64,000 nucleotides of DNA from Stenopsyche tienmushanensis (taxonomy: Eukaryota > Arthropoda > Insecta > Trichoptera > Stenopsychidae): the NCBI GenBank assembly GCA_008973525.1, contig WACJ01000078.1:1116001-1180000 (forward strand). Reading direction: 5' to 3'. The notes under the pieces are model-generated. The model did not search any database. It was not told the origin of the DNA and saw nothing but the letters and a program-made list of their open reading frames with translations. The stretch's first letter is position 1. Every line of letters begins with the position of its first letter. A program made the position numbers and the translations under genes. This document shows positions 36,305 to 46,578 of this stretch, one piece after another.

Positions 36305-37204
36305 TTAGGGTGTCCCATAAGTTTCTTTCGTTTTCATATTAAGAAAAAAATGAACAATAATTTGTATTATATCAAAATTTATTGAATAATATATGATCTA
36401 TTCTGTTCTATTACCTTTTTACATCTCTCCAGAAGCCTCATAATGCCCTTTTGCCAAAATTTCCCAGGTTTGTTGGCAAAATATTGATCAAGGTACATTT
36501 ATATATCATTTTTGGAATCAAATTATTTACCACGTTTTTTAATGAAAAAAATAAATAATAATCTGAAGAGGCAACGTTCGGAGAGTATGGAAAATGAGGT
36601 AAAACTACCCAGTCAAATGATATTAATTTATTTCTGACGAGAAAAGACACATGAGGGTTGGCGTTATCGTGATGAAAAACAGTACTTCGTCTGTTCGCTA
36701 ATTCTGGCCGTTTCTGGCAATTACATCCTTTAAATTGTCTATTTGGAAACTGTATTTTGTTGAATTGATCGTTTCACCTTGCTGAAGTAGCTCATAATAA
36801 ACTACCCTCTTCCAGTTCCACCAAAAGCATAGCAAAACTTTTTTTTGGATGTAGGCTAGGTTTAGCTACAGTTAAAGCTTCTGTACCCTTGGTCCAAGAC
36901 CGTTTACGTTGGATATTCTCATAGAGTATCCAACTTTTTATCTCCAGTGACAAGTCATTATGTCGTCGAAGAAGAAGATCGCATGTTGAAATACGCTGAA
37001 GTTTATTTGAGTCAGTCAGTTCATGAAGAAGCCACAAATCTGAACGATTGATGTATCCCAATTTTGTCAGATGATTATGGACAGATGTTCGTGGAATTTC
37101 TAGCTTGTCAGCTATTTCGCGAACAGTATATCGCGGGTTTTCTTCAACTATGGCTATGATTAGATCTGTGTTTATTTGCGAAAGAAACTTATGGGACAGC
37201 CTAA
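36305..37204 (-). mobile_element. Mariner element with both TIRs, frameshifted
   Basis: TIRs ttagggtgtcccataagttt and, inverted, ttaggctgtcccataagttt, each next to TA. The minus strand carries an N-terminal HTH (IADKLEIPRTSVHNHL), LHELTDSN, the first catalytic region (frameshifted around 36935), a RKRSW block, VAKPSLHPKKSFAM, a decayed second catalytic region with FHHDNANPH, and HFPYSPNVASSDYYLFFSLK at the third. At about 900 bp it is shorter than the usual 1.3 kb because the region between HTH and start is trimmed. Broken by at least two frameshifts and several stops. Confidence 0.9.
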
Positions 37205-37309
37205 TACAAGAAACTACTCAATCTATTTATTGTACATGACTCAAATTCTGAACGAGCTTTCAAATTCCAGCACAAGATTAAGAATTGCATGTCTCCATAT
37301 CTCGAACTG

Positions 37310-37900
37310 CTTTCTATTTAAGTTATTGAACTATTTTATTTATCTATCATCAATTATTGAATTATTTTATTTATCTATTATCAATTATTGAGTTATCTTA
37401 TTTATTTATTTATTTACCTATTTTATGTATTCAATTTATTTACTTATTTAATTTATTTGCTCATTTGTTTGTCAGTCATTTACTTATTTAATTAATTAGT
37501 CTATCTATTTATATATTGATGTTTATTTTACTATTATTAATTTTAAATCTTACTATTATTTATTTGTATTATTTATTTACTTTATTTATTTATTATTATT
37601 GCCTTTTTGGGTTTTTATTTATTTACTTTATTTATTTATTTATTATTGTTTTTGTTTGAAATTTATCTATTTATTTTATTATTTATATATATTTTACTTT
37701 ATTTTAAATTCTATTATTATTATTTATTATTAATTTTATTTATTATTATTATTTTATTTTTTATTTATTTATTTATTTGTTTATTTATTATTTTTTTTTT
37801 TTTTAGTATTATTATTATTTTTTATTATTTTTATTCTATGTTGTTCTATGTTCTATTTATGATTATTTTTATAATTATTATTTTTTTTTTACTTACTTTT
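37310..37900. repeat. (ATTT)n-type low-complexity tract
   Basis: Nearly 600 bp made of A and T only, dominated by tttatttatttatt steps with TTA variants. The 116-codon frame at 37607-37957 is a phenylalanine/isoleucine/leucine-only artefact of this tract. Followed by a 19-base A-run at 37990-38008. Confidence 0.9.
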
Positions 37901-38119
37901 CACCTGCGTATTTCACAAGTTGAGTCTGGTAACTTAGCGAGTGCTGTTATAGGTTGAATCTCAACCTGGGTACATGCACGTTTTCAAAGAAAAAAAAAAA
38001 AAAAAAAACAGAGTGTTAATATCTGTGATTTATAAATTGTTATGTTTATATATTGTACACTTTTGATTCTTTGAATAAAATAAAATATCAAAACCAGTCT
38101 CCATATCTCGAACTGCATA

Positions 38120-38330
38120 AAAAAATACTGGTTAATCTTTGCAAAGTTTTTTTATGCGGTTTTTGCTACATTTCATCACATTAATTTGAAGTTATGCGGT
38201 TTTTAAAAATAACGGAACCTATCCCTTAGCTTTCTATGTAGTTCAAATCTTTTTTTATGCGGATTTTTTTATATGCGACTCCCCGTGGAACGTATCTATC
38301 GCATAAAAACAGATCCATGTGTATATTAAT
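38120..38330 (+). mobile_element. Tigger-like 3' terminal region
   Basis: Repeated ttatgcggttttt words and gcgactccccgtggaacgta followed by tctatcgcataaaaacag resemble the 3' non-coding end of Tigger elements (the cgcataa/ttatgcg self-complementary pattern). Probably the far end of the copy whose protein tail is at 36020-36300, split by the mariner and the (ATTT)n tract. A word of 19 bp (tctccatatctcgaactgc) occurs both at 37290 and 38099, flanking the tract. Confidence 0.45.
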
Positions 38331-38619
38331 AAATGATCCCTAACACCGTTAAATAGATTTGAAAATGTAGTGCTATAGAACGCTCTGATAATATTATATA
38401 TTATTATAAAATAATAAAATAATATTATATGTGTAGGGGTACCTTTACAGCACAAAGTCTTTCTGCATTACTCGAGTCCGATCGCACATATGCGCGATTA
38501 CTCATCAACGGCTTAATAAAATTTCTGCTACATAAGTATATATTTTGATTTATTAGCCGTATTATGATATTTGGTTGTTGAGCTAAGCATTTATTCCAAA
38601 TTAAGCCTTTGAATCGAAG

Positions 38620-38970
38620 TTATAATGGAGTAATAATATCGCAAACACAAGAAGGATTGTTTGTTTTCATAAAGCACTTCCGAAAACGGAAATTTGGTTT
38701 CCGGAAAGTGCACACGATCAGCAAACCACAGCTTTCAGTTCCTGTTTTATTAACAAAATCAAAATTTAAGCTCTTCAGACGTTGTTTAACAAAGAGCGAC
38801 TGGTACTCGCAAGCATCATGTTGCCTTTTATTAAGCCCACTACACAACCCCAACTTTCTACGATCCCATTTCCAATAAATTCTGCATGACGTATCCCCAG
38901 GAAGCACTCCTTCTGCTTCCGTGCTTTTGAATATATGCATGAAAGAATGGCGAACAGTAGCATCGAGTTA
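38620..38970 (-). other. Unassigned ORF region
   Basis: A minus frame open for about 115 codons, containing RRKLGLCSGLNKRQHDACEY and KSLNFDFVNKTGTESCGLLI; two plus frames (38609-38878 and 38921-39160) overlap or adjoin it. Length is near the upper end expected by chance. No family recognised, no repeat match. Could be an exon or remnant. Confidence 0.25.
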
Positions 38971-39595
38971 CCATAGCGTTTTCATCCGATTGAAATTAAG
39001 CACCGACATTTGTGTCGTTCGACTTTCATGTTTGTTCAATATGAATAAAATATTTATTCACAATAGTTCAAAGCCGTGTGAAGCGTCTGGGGGCAATTTG
39101 TATAGATGTGGCTGTAAAGATTCCGGTCATGCCCACTTCATTAATCTTAAATTCAAGTAGACATCGAGCAAATTTACACAAGGTACATTTTGGAATTCAT
39201 GTAAATGCAGACCCTTTCAATCTGTCCTGGGAAGATATCTACTTCAAATATGAAATAATCCACTGCGTGTTCCAAAGATCCCTTGTGCGAGTTTAGGGTT
39301 TGATAAATGTAAGGGTCGATTTTTTTCAAAATAAATTTAAGGGACGTTTTAATTTATCTACCCGATCACCTCTTCATGAACGATGCTACGCTTTGAGTAA
39401 GAAAATATATTTTAAACCCGCTAGGGAGATCTCTGATTGACGACATGTAAGGGTGTGCTGATTTCAGCAACCTTTAAAATAATGTCTTCGCATAACACGA
39501 TCCTTTGGGAATTGGATCTATCACAATGATAAATCTGTTTTTTATTCAGAATAATAACATTCAACAAGTGGCATAATTGTGTATAAAAGTTAATA

Positions 39596-40857
39596 TAGGG
39601 CGTTTCAATAAAAACGCTCAATTTTTAAATGTGAATAAAACAATTTTTTTATAAGATATTCACTTAATTTTTTTAATTTGAAATAATATTTTATGGCAAT
39701 AAATATGAAAAAAATAGAATTTGGGAAGTTTAGAAGTTTAAAGTAATTAAATTGTACGATTTCGATGGCCAGTTCACGTCACCGCCGCGCGAGATAAGCA
39801 CGCCCTTTTAGCGTGGGCGATTTACCATTTCCACGCAGTAGTGACATCTTCCAATTCTCTTCAGGTGCAATGTGTTATTTTCGGTGGGTTGTGAATACTG
39901 AGCATCACAACCCGCTGATTCTGACACCAGTGTAACGTTTAGGCGGGAGCGCTCTCGGAGGCAGAGTCCCCGGACGGCACCCCGCCTCCACGTGCTCGTC
40001 GTGATGGCCGCGCTACTGCACGGGTCCGTTCTTCTATCGGGCTGTGATGTTGCTGGACGAATGGATGGGAATACGAAGGGCGTCGAATAGAAATACTCTC
40101 TTCGCTAGACAACTATTAAATCCGCACTACAGATAGAGAGAGAGAGAGATCTGACTGCAGGGGGGACAACCTCCTGCAGCCAAGGCTAACCGACGACTCT
40201 CGCGACTCCCGCTTCCTGCGCGTCACTACCCAACCGGCAACGGTGCACGCGCAAGGAGCGATCGGTCGGTAAGCAGGTGCAATGTCTCCGCAGGGCCACA
40301 AGAGATGGCGCTGTTTAAATAACACATCGCACCTGAAGAGAAATAGAAGATGTCGTTACTACGTGGGGATGGTAAATCGCCCACGCTACACCCTCAAATC
40401 GCTCGTGCAGAATGTTTATCATGGCATGTGCTATGTGGCACGTGGCACCATCCCTTTGAAATCGCATATTTTCGTAGAAAAGCCAAATTCTTATGAACAA
40501 CGAGAAATTCATTGCCTCGGGGTTTCCCGTACACTCTCATGCACAGCAGCGATGTTTTCAGCATACCTTGCGTTTTGGTAGTGTACGGGCATTATCTGAT
40601 TATTTATCGAATCGGTTAATGCAAATGTGACCATCAAAAGTCGAACAGTTGATTTGGCAGGATGGTTGTGGCGAGGATAATTACGTGATTGCGTGGAACG
40701 TTTCTCAAACGGACTACTCATTTTAAAAATAAAATTTGTTATTCAACCATATAATTTTCCATACATTACTAAAAAAATTTCAATAAAGTTAATAGATTTT
40801 TATTTATCAATATGGACGCTATAGCCCATAAAAAATTGAGCGTTTCTATTGAAAGAT
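39596..40857 (-). mobile_element. Family B transposon, both TIRs, with nested insertion
   Basis: Left end agggcgtttcaataaaaacg and right end inverted ctttcaatagaaacgctcaa. The minus strand encodes the HTH part at 40721-40509 (STVRLLMVTFALTDSINNQI, then ENIAAVHESVRETPRQ) and the block FQRDGATCHIAHAMINILHE at 40440-40380. This is the best preserved B coding sequence in the window. The catalytic segment between them is deleted. A foreign block with inverted arms (39811-40386) interrupts the copy at the sequence gccct/accct. Without that block the element is about 0.7 kb. Confidence 0.85.
39811..40386 (-). mobile_element. LTR family K block flanked by 70-bp inverted arms
   Basis: The arms 39811-39880 and 40317-40386 are inverted copies, 62 of 70 bases identical by hand alignment (gcgtgggcgatttacc is identical). 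Between them lies K sequence in minus orientation: a primer site at 39921-39930 (ctgacaccagtgtaacgt), the body with cgggtccgttcttc, the palindrome at 40155-40179 (ctgcaggggggac and its complement) and gagacattgc-like words near 40280. The copy in 54168-54760 has only one arm. Either an LTR landed beside pre-existing inverted repeats or the arms belong to the element. Confidence 0.6.
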
Positions 40858-40896
40858 TTTATATTTCAAAATGTATTTAAACAAATATTTATTTTA

Positions 40897-41185
40897 TCCC
40901 ACTTCTGACACCAATGAAACGTACGGAACTGAGCGGAATGCTCTCAGGAAATACGGCCTATTACTGTCAGCTGCTAGATGACGCTAAGGCTATGAATCAT
41001 AGGAGTGGGGGCACTCTCAGATCAGTGTCCCCTGGCTGTTCCCCGCTCCACTTGCTGGATGTGGGTAGATGGGTGTCAAATAGAAAGTTTCTCGTTTTGG
41101 ATAACTAGACAATAGATTTGTTTATTAATCTGTCATCAAATAGCCTTGACTGCAAGAGGACGTCCTTCCCGCGGCCAGATCTCTT
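40897..41185 (-). mobile_element. LTR family K end with near-perfect tRNA-Leu primer site
   Basis: tcccacttctgacacca at 40897-40913 equals the 3' end plus CCA of animal tRNA-Leu, so on the minus strand it is a primer-binding site. The body that follows (gcggaatgctctcagg, ggcgtcaaatag-like words) parallels 39930-40100 and 45790-45900. The palindrome at 41150-41173 has flanks in the opposite orientation (tagccttgactgc before, ggccagatctct after), so the palindrome segment is flipped relative to the rest. Confidence 0.65.
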
Positions 41186-41358
41186 TTTTAAGATTATGAT
41201 TATGATTACGAGAAGGAGATTTGGTCATTCCGATGAGCATGTGGAAGCAGGGCGCAGTCCAAGCCTCTGCTCCGAGAGCATTCCCACCTCCTACACTTCA
41301 GATCCATACAAAGTAATTTCACTGAAAGCAAACACTGGCAAATAATTTGCAAAATTAA

Positions 41359-41710
41359 TTATTGCAAATAAATATTTCATTTGGGCGTCGTGTTTTTGTC
41401 GAATTTTACAAAGGCGAAAATGTAAAAAAATGCCGATTGTGCCCCAGCAATAAAATACGCTTTAATTAAATTAACAGAACAAAATTTATTAGGTCATGGC
41501 TGTGGATTTTACTGTGGCATTTTCAGGCGTGCGCCTTAACTTTTCAAGCTGAAAGCGGATGATTTATTTCGCCCTGAAATTTTAACACTCTTTTTTCCGA
41601 CAAAAATTAGCCAGGATGCAAAGTTATTTAGCTCATGGAGTTTGCTCCGGGATTATCTGATGGCTTCGCTACAAACGAGCCGCGGGAACAAATTCGGACG
41701 AATCGAATAG
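41359..41710 (+). pseudogene. Unidentified coding-like island
   Basis: Frame one (41359-41469) contains FGRRVFVEFYKGENVKKCRL with a C-x2-C. Frame two (41426-41710) runs 37 codons, one TAA at 41537, then 56 codons including LKADDLFRPEILTLFFPTKI. The two frames overlap, so a frameshift is plausible. Composition is clearly less A+T-rich than flanks. No family recognised; not shared with the repeat families. Confidence 0.3.
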
Positions 41711-42511
41711 CAAAAATGCGACTTTGCATAAATGTTTGCGAAAAGTATCGTAGGGGAATAAATTTAGTGGGCTGAAATTTTTGGGGTCGAAAAGGGTCAA
41801 AACGCTGTTTACTTAGGCGAGGTTAACGCTGAGTAGGAAACTTCGTGAATTGAATAAATGTATGAATTGGTAACGAGGCATATTTGTTATATTTGGTACA
41901 GTATGAAAACGTAAATGCAGCTTTATATGGGGCGCATATGGTAATCGAATTACCATAAGGGGTCGTAAGACGAAGACCCGACTTCAGGATATTGCCAAAA
42001 ATGTATCACTCATCCTTCACGTTTATATATAATACATATACATTTCTTAATAAATATAATCTAAAACAATTTGATTTTGGCAATGACGCTTCGTTAACAT
42101 TTCCAATGCATTTATATTAAGCCCTAACCGCTCAGGTGCCATGGGATCGGATATTCGGGACGTTTTGGGATAGTGGTACAATCTAGGAATACTAAAGATG
42201 ACCTACTTTATACACGGACTGCATATTTTATTCATCGACAATGAAAACATAGCTTTCGTTCGTAAAAATTGGCGTTAAAATTAGTTCGATTCAAATACCT
42301 GCAGTTAGTATTTCTTCCCGAGAACTTCTCGATAATTATGCAAAATTGAAAATTCCCATTTCTTGAGATTTTTTTCGAATTCTTGAGAAATGGATATTAT
42401 TTTATAAATATTATTATCTTAGTATATATTGAAATAAAACAACTAAATATCGGGTAATAATTTTAAATGTATTATTAATATATCTAATATATTATATAAT
42501 CTATCTAAGGC

Positions 42512-43036
42512 ATATCCCGAAAGTAAGTGTACTATTTTTTTTTATATAAAAAAGTATATTTGAAAAGAAAACAGGATATTGGTGATAAACTTATTAAATA
42601 TTTTTCAACGTAATCGCCATCCCGTTGGCACAAGCTTCTTTATGCCTTCCTCGAAGAACTCTCCCGTCACCAAAATTGCTATGATTTTCTTGCCCGAAAT
42701 TGTGGTTTTGATTTTTTTGGCAGATGTGGAATTGATGTGACAACTATATTTTTGACTCAAGACTGTGTCGTTCACTTTTTATCTCCAGTCACATTAGAGC
42801 TCAGAAAATCCTCACCTTTTAATTCATGTCGCGCAAGAAACTTGCGGGCGCTCCTGACCCGCACGCACTTGGCAAGGTTTCTTACCGACATCTTTCACAT
42901 AACTGGACACTACAATGTGAATTTACATACTACCGTATTTCTGCTATGCTTGCTTTGACAGGAGATCTTTTTCTACCATACAAAAAACAAAAAACCACAG
43001 CCCGTTATTGTCACAGTACACTTACTTTCGGGATAT
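42512..43036 (-). mobile_element. Mariner-type element with perfect 22-bp TIRs
   Basis: 42512-42533 and 43015-43036 are perfect inverted repeats beginning atatcccgaaagtaagtgta. The minus strand inside keeps a KFLARHE...F-x7-TGD-K remnant of the first catalytic region (about 42840-42760) and EFFEEGIKKLVPTGWRL near 42655-42600, the usual C-terminus of SETMAR-like mariner transposases. The middle is deleted, leaving 525 bp. Perfect TIRs suggest it is younger than most copies here. Confidence 0.85.
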
Positions 43037-43069
43037 ACTTCGTACGTACGTGCTATGCTTTCCTTCTTT

Positions 43070-43800
43070 TCTTCAGGTGGGTGTTCTAGTTTAACGACTC
43101 CACGATTCCCACCCTTGAACCCCAAGGGAGGGGGCGAGCCAACTTTACGCCCATGGGTAACAGTTGAACCCCTGGGGTAATGATGTGGAGTAGAAGTGCG
43201 CGAAAGTAGCTTCATCAGTCTGGTCATCAAATGCAGCTGGGATAGCCCAGTTAACATGAGTTGGGTGTGCAGGTCACCCTGTGCTGTGTACCCATAAAGG
43301 AGTGTGTGGAACAGCCGATTACAGTAGTTGGTGGAGACTGTGTCAAAGGATCACCACTATCCTAAATAGCCTAGGCAAACAGGGAAGAACGGTTTTACGC
43401 TCTTCGAGCGGCACCTCGTATCCGTGGCTAGGTACTAAGAATGACCGAACCAATACGAGTACTATGGGGAAGAGGTAGTCCCTGTAGTCTGTCATCTGCT
43501 GCAGCCCCCTTCAAACTGAGGTTGGACTCGTGGTAGCAGTGAACTCGCAGCAATATTACCTTGAAATTTATCTTAACCTTAGTCCTTCCTCTTCCATCGC
43601 ATTTTTGGGTGCACATGGTCTTAAGTTGGTCTTTCCCGCGTAAACTTTTCCTTTTCTGGAGGATGTGGAGCACAAGGGGTGGGCACCTGGATGCTCTGCG
43701 CGTAGCATTTCTCGTGGGGCTAAAGGATCAGTGGAATATACTTTTTGTGTGGCTAGTCTGGATCATCCCGGAACAGACCATGCAGCAACGTAGGAAATGG
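43070..43800 (+). repeat. Family D repeat, copy 3 (longest)
   Basis: Includes the blocks of 22170-22560 plus a downstream part (ctggaggatgtggag, cacctggatgctct) also present inverted at 15330-15400. G+C is well above the surroundings. Several overlapping frames exist on both strands, none shared by other copies as a reading frame. Confidence 0.65.
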
Positions 43801-43938
43801 GTTCGATTTTAATGAACCCCAAAAACCAATCAGTCGCTGTCTAATGTCTGCCGCCTTTTATTTTTTTCTCGCAGCTCATCAATGGAGAGGGAGTGCAAAT
43901 ATATAAGAAACAAACAGGAGAGTCAGTGATTAACTTTA

Positions 43939-44012
43939 GTGGCGGGAAGAGGTATTCTTGCAGCCAGGCTCGTTTGTAATCTCGTGGCTGTAATCTCTTC
44001 TCGCAACCAAAT
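43939..44012 (+). mobile_element. LTR family K fragment, long-palindrome subtype
   Basis: gtggcgggaagaggtattct, then gtttgtaatctcgtggctgt and aatctcttctcgc: the same two-arm hairpin design as 3994-4080, with independent base changes. Confidence 0.5.
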
Positions 44013-44109
44013 TCATAATAAATAAGCTAATGTCTGCCAGTGCTTAAAAAATAATACATCACATGGTGAATACAATTTTGATACAAATCTGGTAGAAACA
44101 GTAGGGGGC

Positions 44110-44310
44110 TATATATAAAAGGTTCAAATAAAATTTGAAGTAAATATATTAATTAAAACTTGAGATATCATGTCTCTAAAATAGCTATAACTCTGCAAAT
44201 AATTGAAATTTTGGAAATTTCTGTAAATGATGTATTTTTAAAAGTCTAAGTTTTAAAAATATGCAAAAAACAAAATCATTTTTTTCAAAGTTAAAGACTA
44301 AAATACATCT
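44110..44310 (+). repeat. Family F repeat
   Basis: taattaaaacttgagatatc, then aaaatagctataactctgca and ctgtaaatgatgtattt match 50475-50640. The beginning of the family is missing here. It lies directly 5' of a family A start region. Confidence 0.55.
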
Positions 44311-44389
44311 TTTTGGGATGACCCTTCATGCTATAGGAATCTAGAATGTAAAGTTACAAGGGCTATTGAGGTCGGGGGATCTTTTGCTT

Positions 44390-44585
44390 GTTTAGAAGTT
44401 GGCGCACTATGCGTGTAGGTTCAGTTTCATGTTTGTCGGCCATTTTGTTCAGTTACAGTAAATTCTTTCGATGGCGTGGTCGTCGCGCGCTCCAGCCACC
44501 TCCCGTTCGTGCGAGATCCGCACGGTCATCCTTTTTTCGACTTGGACGGATAAACGCTGTTATACTCACGCATTTATTTCAAATG
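44390..44585 (+). mobile_element. Family A mariner 5' end
   Basis: Leader gccattttgttcagttacag, then ATG at 44471 opening MAWSSRAPATSRSCEIRTVI, about 31 codons before breakdown. Two of the first residues differ from the 32.2-kb copy. Nothing after the N-terminal segment. Confidence 0.75.
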
Positions 44586-44639
44586 ATTATTTATAATATC
44601 GCAAATTTACCGAGAGATTTCATGCTGAGGAATTATTTT

Positions 44640-45515
44640 AAATTGTGACCGTCATTAATTATGATATTTTGGAGGCAACCGCGTGAAAAATATCATTTTG
44701 CATAAGCAAACGGGAGCGTTTGTGGTCGTATGCTGAAACATTTGATTGAATATTCACACTGCTTCGAGTAAATACCGGTCGTATTTTTAGTAGCACGGAT
44801 TACATAAATTCTATCCCGAGTGCTACATAATGGGATGTTTATTTTTTTTTCGAATCGGAATCAAACAATTTTAATCACTCAACAGGTACGCATCCGAATG
44901 GTCAGTGATCGCTGAAATTTTTATGGGATTGGTCGTAAAGCCAATCTAAAAATTAGATAAAATGTGCTTACACTCGATAATAAATGCGAGATTTATTCCC
45001 GTGGAGATTGAGAAATAGTTCTGGAATATCCGCAAAATGCCAAAGTAGACCAAATCCATAAAGATCCATCAAGATAAATCCTAATCGCACAAGGCTTAGA
45101 GGACATAGAAAAATGTTTGAATAATAGGGATACTTTGTAATCCATGCTCATGAGGATTATTGAAATTATCCAAAAGAAGTAGAGGAAGAATTTTCAAAGG
45201 ATGTACTGAGATAAGCCGTCGTAAATTTTACTAGGTCGTATATCATTACAATGTGTAGGTCTACGTTGCGGACAATGAGTTAAATCAAATAGTTTCGCGT
45301 AATGTTCCAACTAGGGCGATAAATTTACAAACTGGAAGAAAAATTTATTAACCCATTAAAAGCGGGGTAAAACGTGGCTAGACTCAATTTGTAGCCGAGA
45401 GCAATGAATTCTATGATAAATGCCATCATTAATCAAAGATAAAAAATGCTTGGAAATGCATAGAGAATTTTATACGTACCAATAACAATATAATATACGA
45501 AATTTGTGATTTGGC
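44640..45515. other. No supported gene
   Basis: AT-rich with short frames only; no repeat family recognised. Confidence 0.4.
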
Positions 45516-45517
45516 GA

Positions 45518-45555
45518 AAACTAGCATCCTCTGTTGCGCAACGTGTAATTATTAG
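45518..45555 (+). repeat. Family G remnant
   Basis: catcctctgttgcgcaacgt and aattatta only; the front of the repeat is missing. Confidence 0.5.
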
Positions 45556-45589
45556 TTTTCTCGTAAGTAAAGACATGAAATCGAGCAAA

Positions 45590-45775
45590 ACATTGAAGAG
45601 ACTCGAAGCATAGTTCGGTGATGCTATTTCAAGTAAGACCCAAATATTTGATTGGACCCAAAAGTTTCGTGAAGGTCTGAAAGTTGAGAAACAGTGTGCT
45701 GAAAAAATGATGACTACGGTATTTTGGGACTCGAAAGGTATTTTATTGATTGATTTTCTACGAGAAAGACGGTGA
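45590..45775 (+). mobile_element. Mariner fragment joined across a deletion
   Basis: The plus strand shows an HTH-like run (FGDAISSKTQIFDWTQKFRE) and, only about 15 codons later, MMTTVFWDSKGILLIDFL, the block following the first catalytic aspartate of SETMAR-like mariners. In complete elements these lie well over 100 codons apart, so a large internal deletion joined them. K sequence begins immediately after. Confidence 0.65.
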
Positions 45776-45779
45776 AGAC

Positions 45780-46110
45780 TGTGAAGCGTAGGAGCGGGGG
45801 CATTCTCGGGGCAGAGTTCACGGGTCCGTTCTGCTTTCGGGTCGTTTTGTAGCCAAGCGGACGGAATGGAGGTGAATGGGCGTCGAACAGAACATATCTC
45901 GTCTTAAATAACTTATTTATCAATCACGAGAGAGAGTTCTTGCCGCGGGAAGGACGTCCTCCCGCGCAAGGCTATCCGACGCCTCTTCATAACTTCCGCC
46001 ACCTGCGCTTCACCGCCGAACTGACAACGATGGACGTGCAAGAAGCAATCACTATCTTTATTGCAAACGCAATGTGTGCGAAGCACCACAGAATATGCCG
46101 CGATCCAAAA
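45780..46110 (-). mobile_element. LTR family K copy without primer site
   Basis: Runs through gggtccgttctgctttcggg, the gcgtcgaacagaac word, the palindrome at 45943-45966 (centre ggacgtcc), caaggctatccgacgcctct and acgcaatgtgtgcgaa. Order and orientation match 39930-40290. The primer-site end is degraded near 45790. Confidence 0.65.
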
Positions 46111-46194
46111 AGGGATTGATTATTCCCCTAATTATGATTATATTATGATTATGATTATTATTGTAAATTATTAAATAATATATGGCAAATTATT

Positions 46195-46441
46195 CTATAT
46201 CCTTAAAATTAACATAACGAATGCCATACAGCAAATTTAGCCAGATTTATGTGACAAAGTCTTTGAAAATTAGATCTCCCGAATACGTGCCACCAAGCAA
46301 ATCTGCGACAAATATTTGAATAACATTATATTTTATACTTAAATGCCATAAAATTTTATTCTAAATATAAGAAAAATTTAGCAAATATCTTACATATAAC
46401 TTGTATCATTTGCATTTAAAAATTGAGCGTCTTTATTGAAA
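46195..46441 (+). mobile_element. Family B right-end fragment
   Basis: taacataacgaatgccatac, gccaccaagcaaatctgcga, atgccataaaattttattct and the terminal attgagcgtctttattgaaa parallel 34090-34336 and 54600-54760. Confidence 0.65.
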
Positions 46442-46578
46442 TACCCTATATTTATATGTACATATACTACTTTATGTTTAAGTCTATATATATAGCGTTT
46501 AAGCGACATTGAGCAAACATTAGACCAGTAGCGCGACTATTTTATTATATATAACACAAACATAGCTTAATCATTAAT

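Noticed and set aside
37607..37957. 116-codon plus ORF
   Set aside because: It lies in the (ATTT)n tract and consists almost only of F, I, L and Y; an artefact of low complexity.
40897..40913. Match to the 3' end of tRNA-Leu, possibly a tRNA gene
   Set aside because: Only the last 14 bases plus CCA match and no cloverleaf precedes it. CCA is not encoded in eukaryotic tRNA genes, so this is a primer-binding site.
41938..41960. tatggtaat/attaccata hairpin
   Set aside because: A perfect 9-bp arm pair but isolated, without T-run, repeat family or gene nearby; expected by chance in AT-rich DNA.
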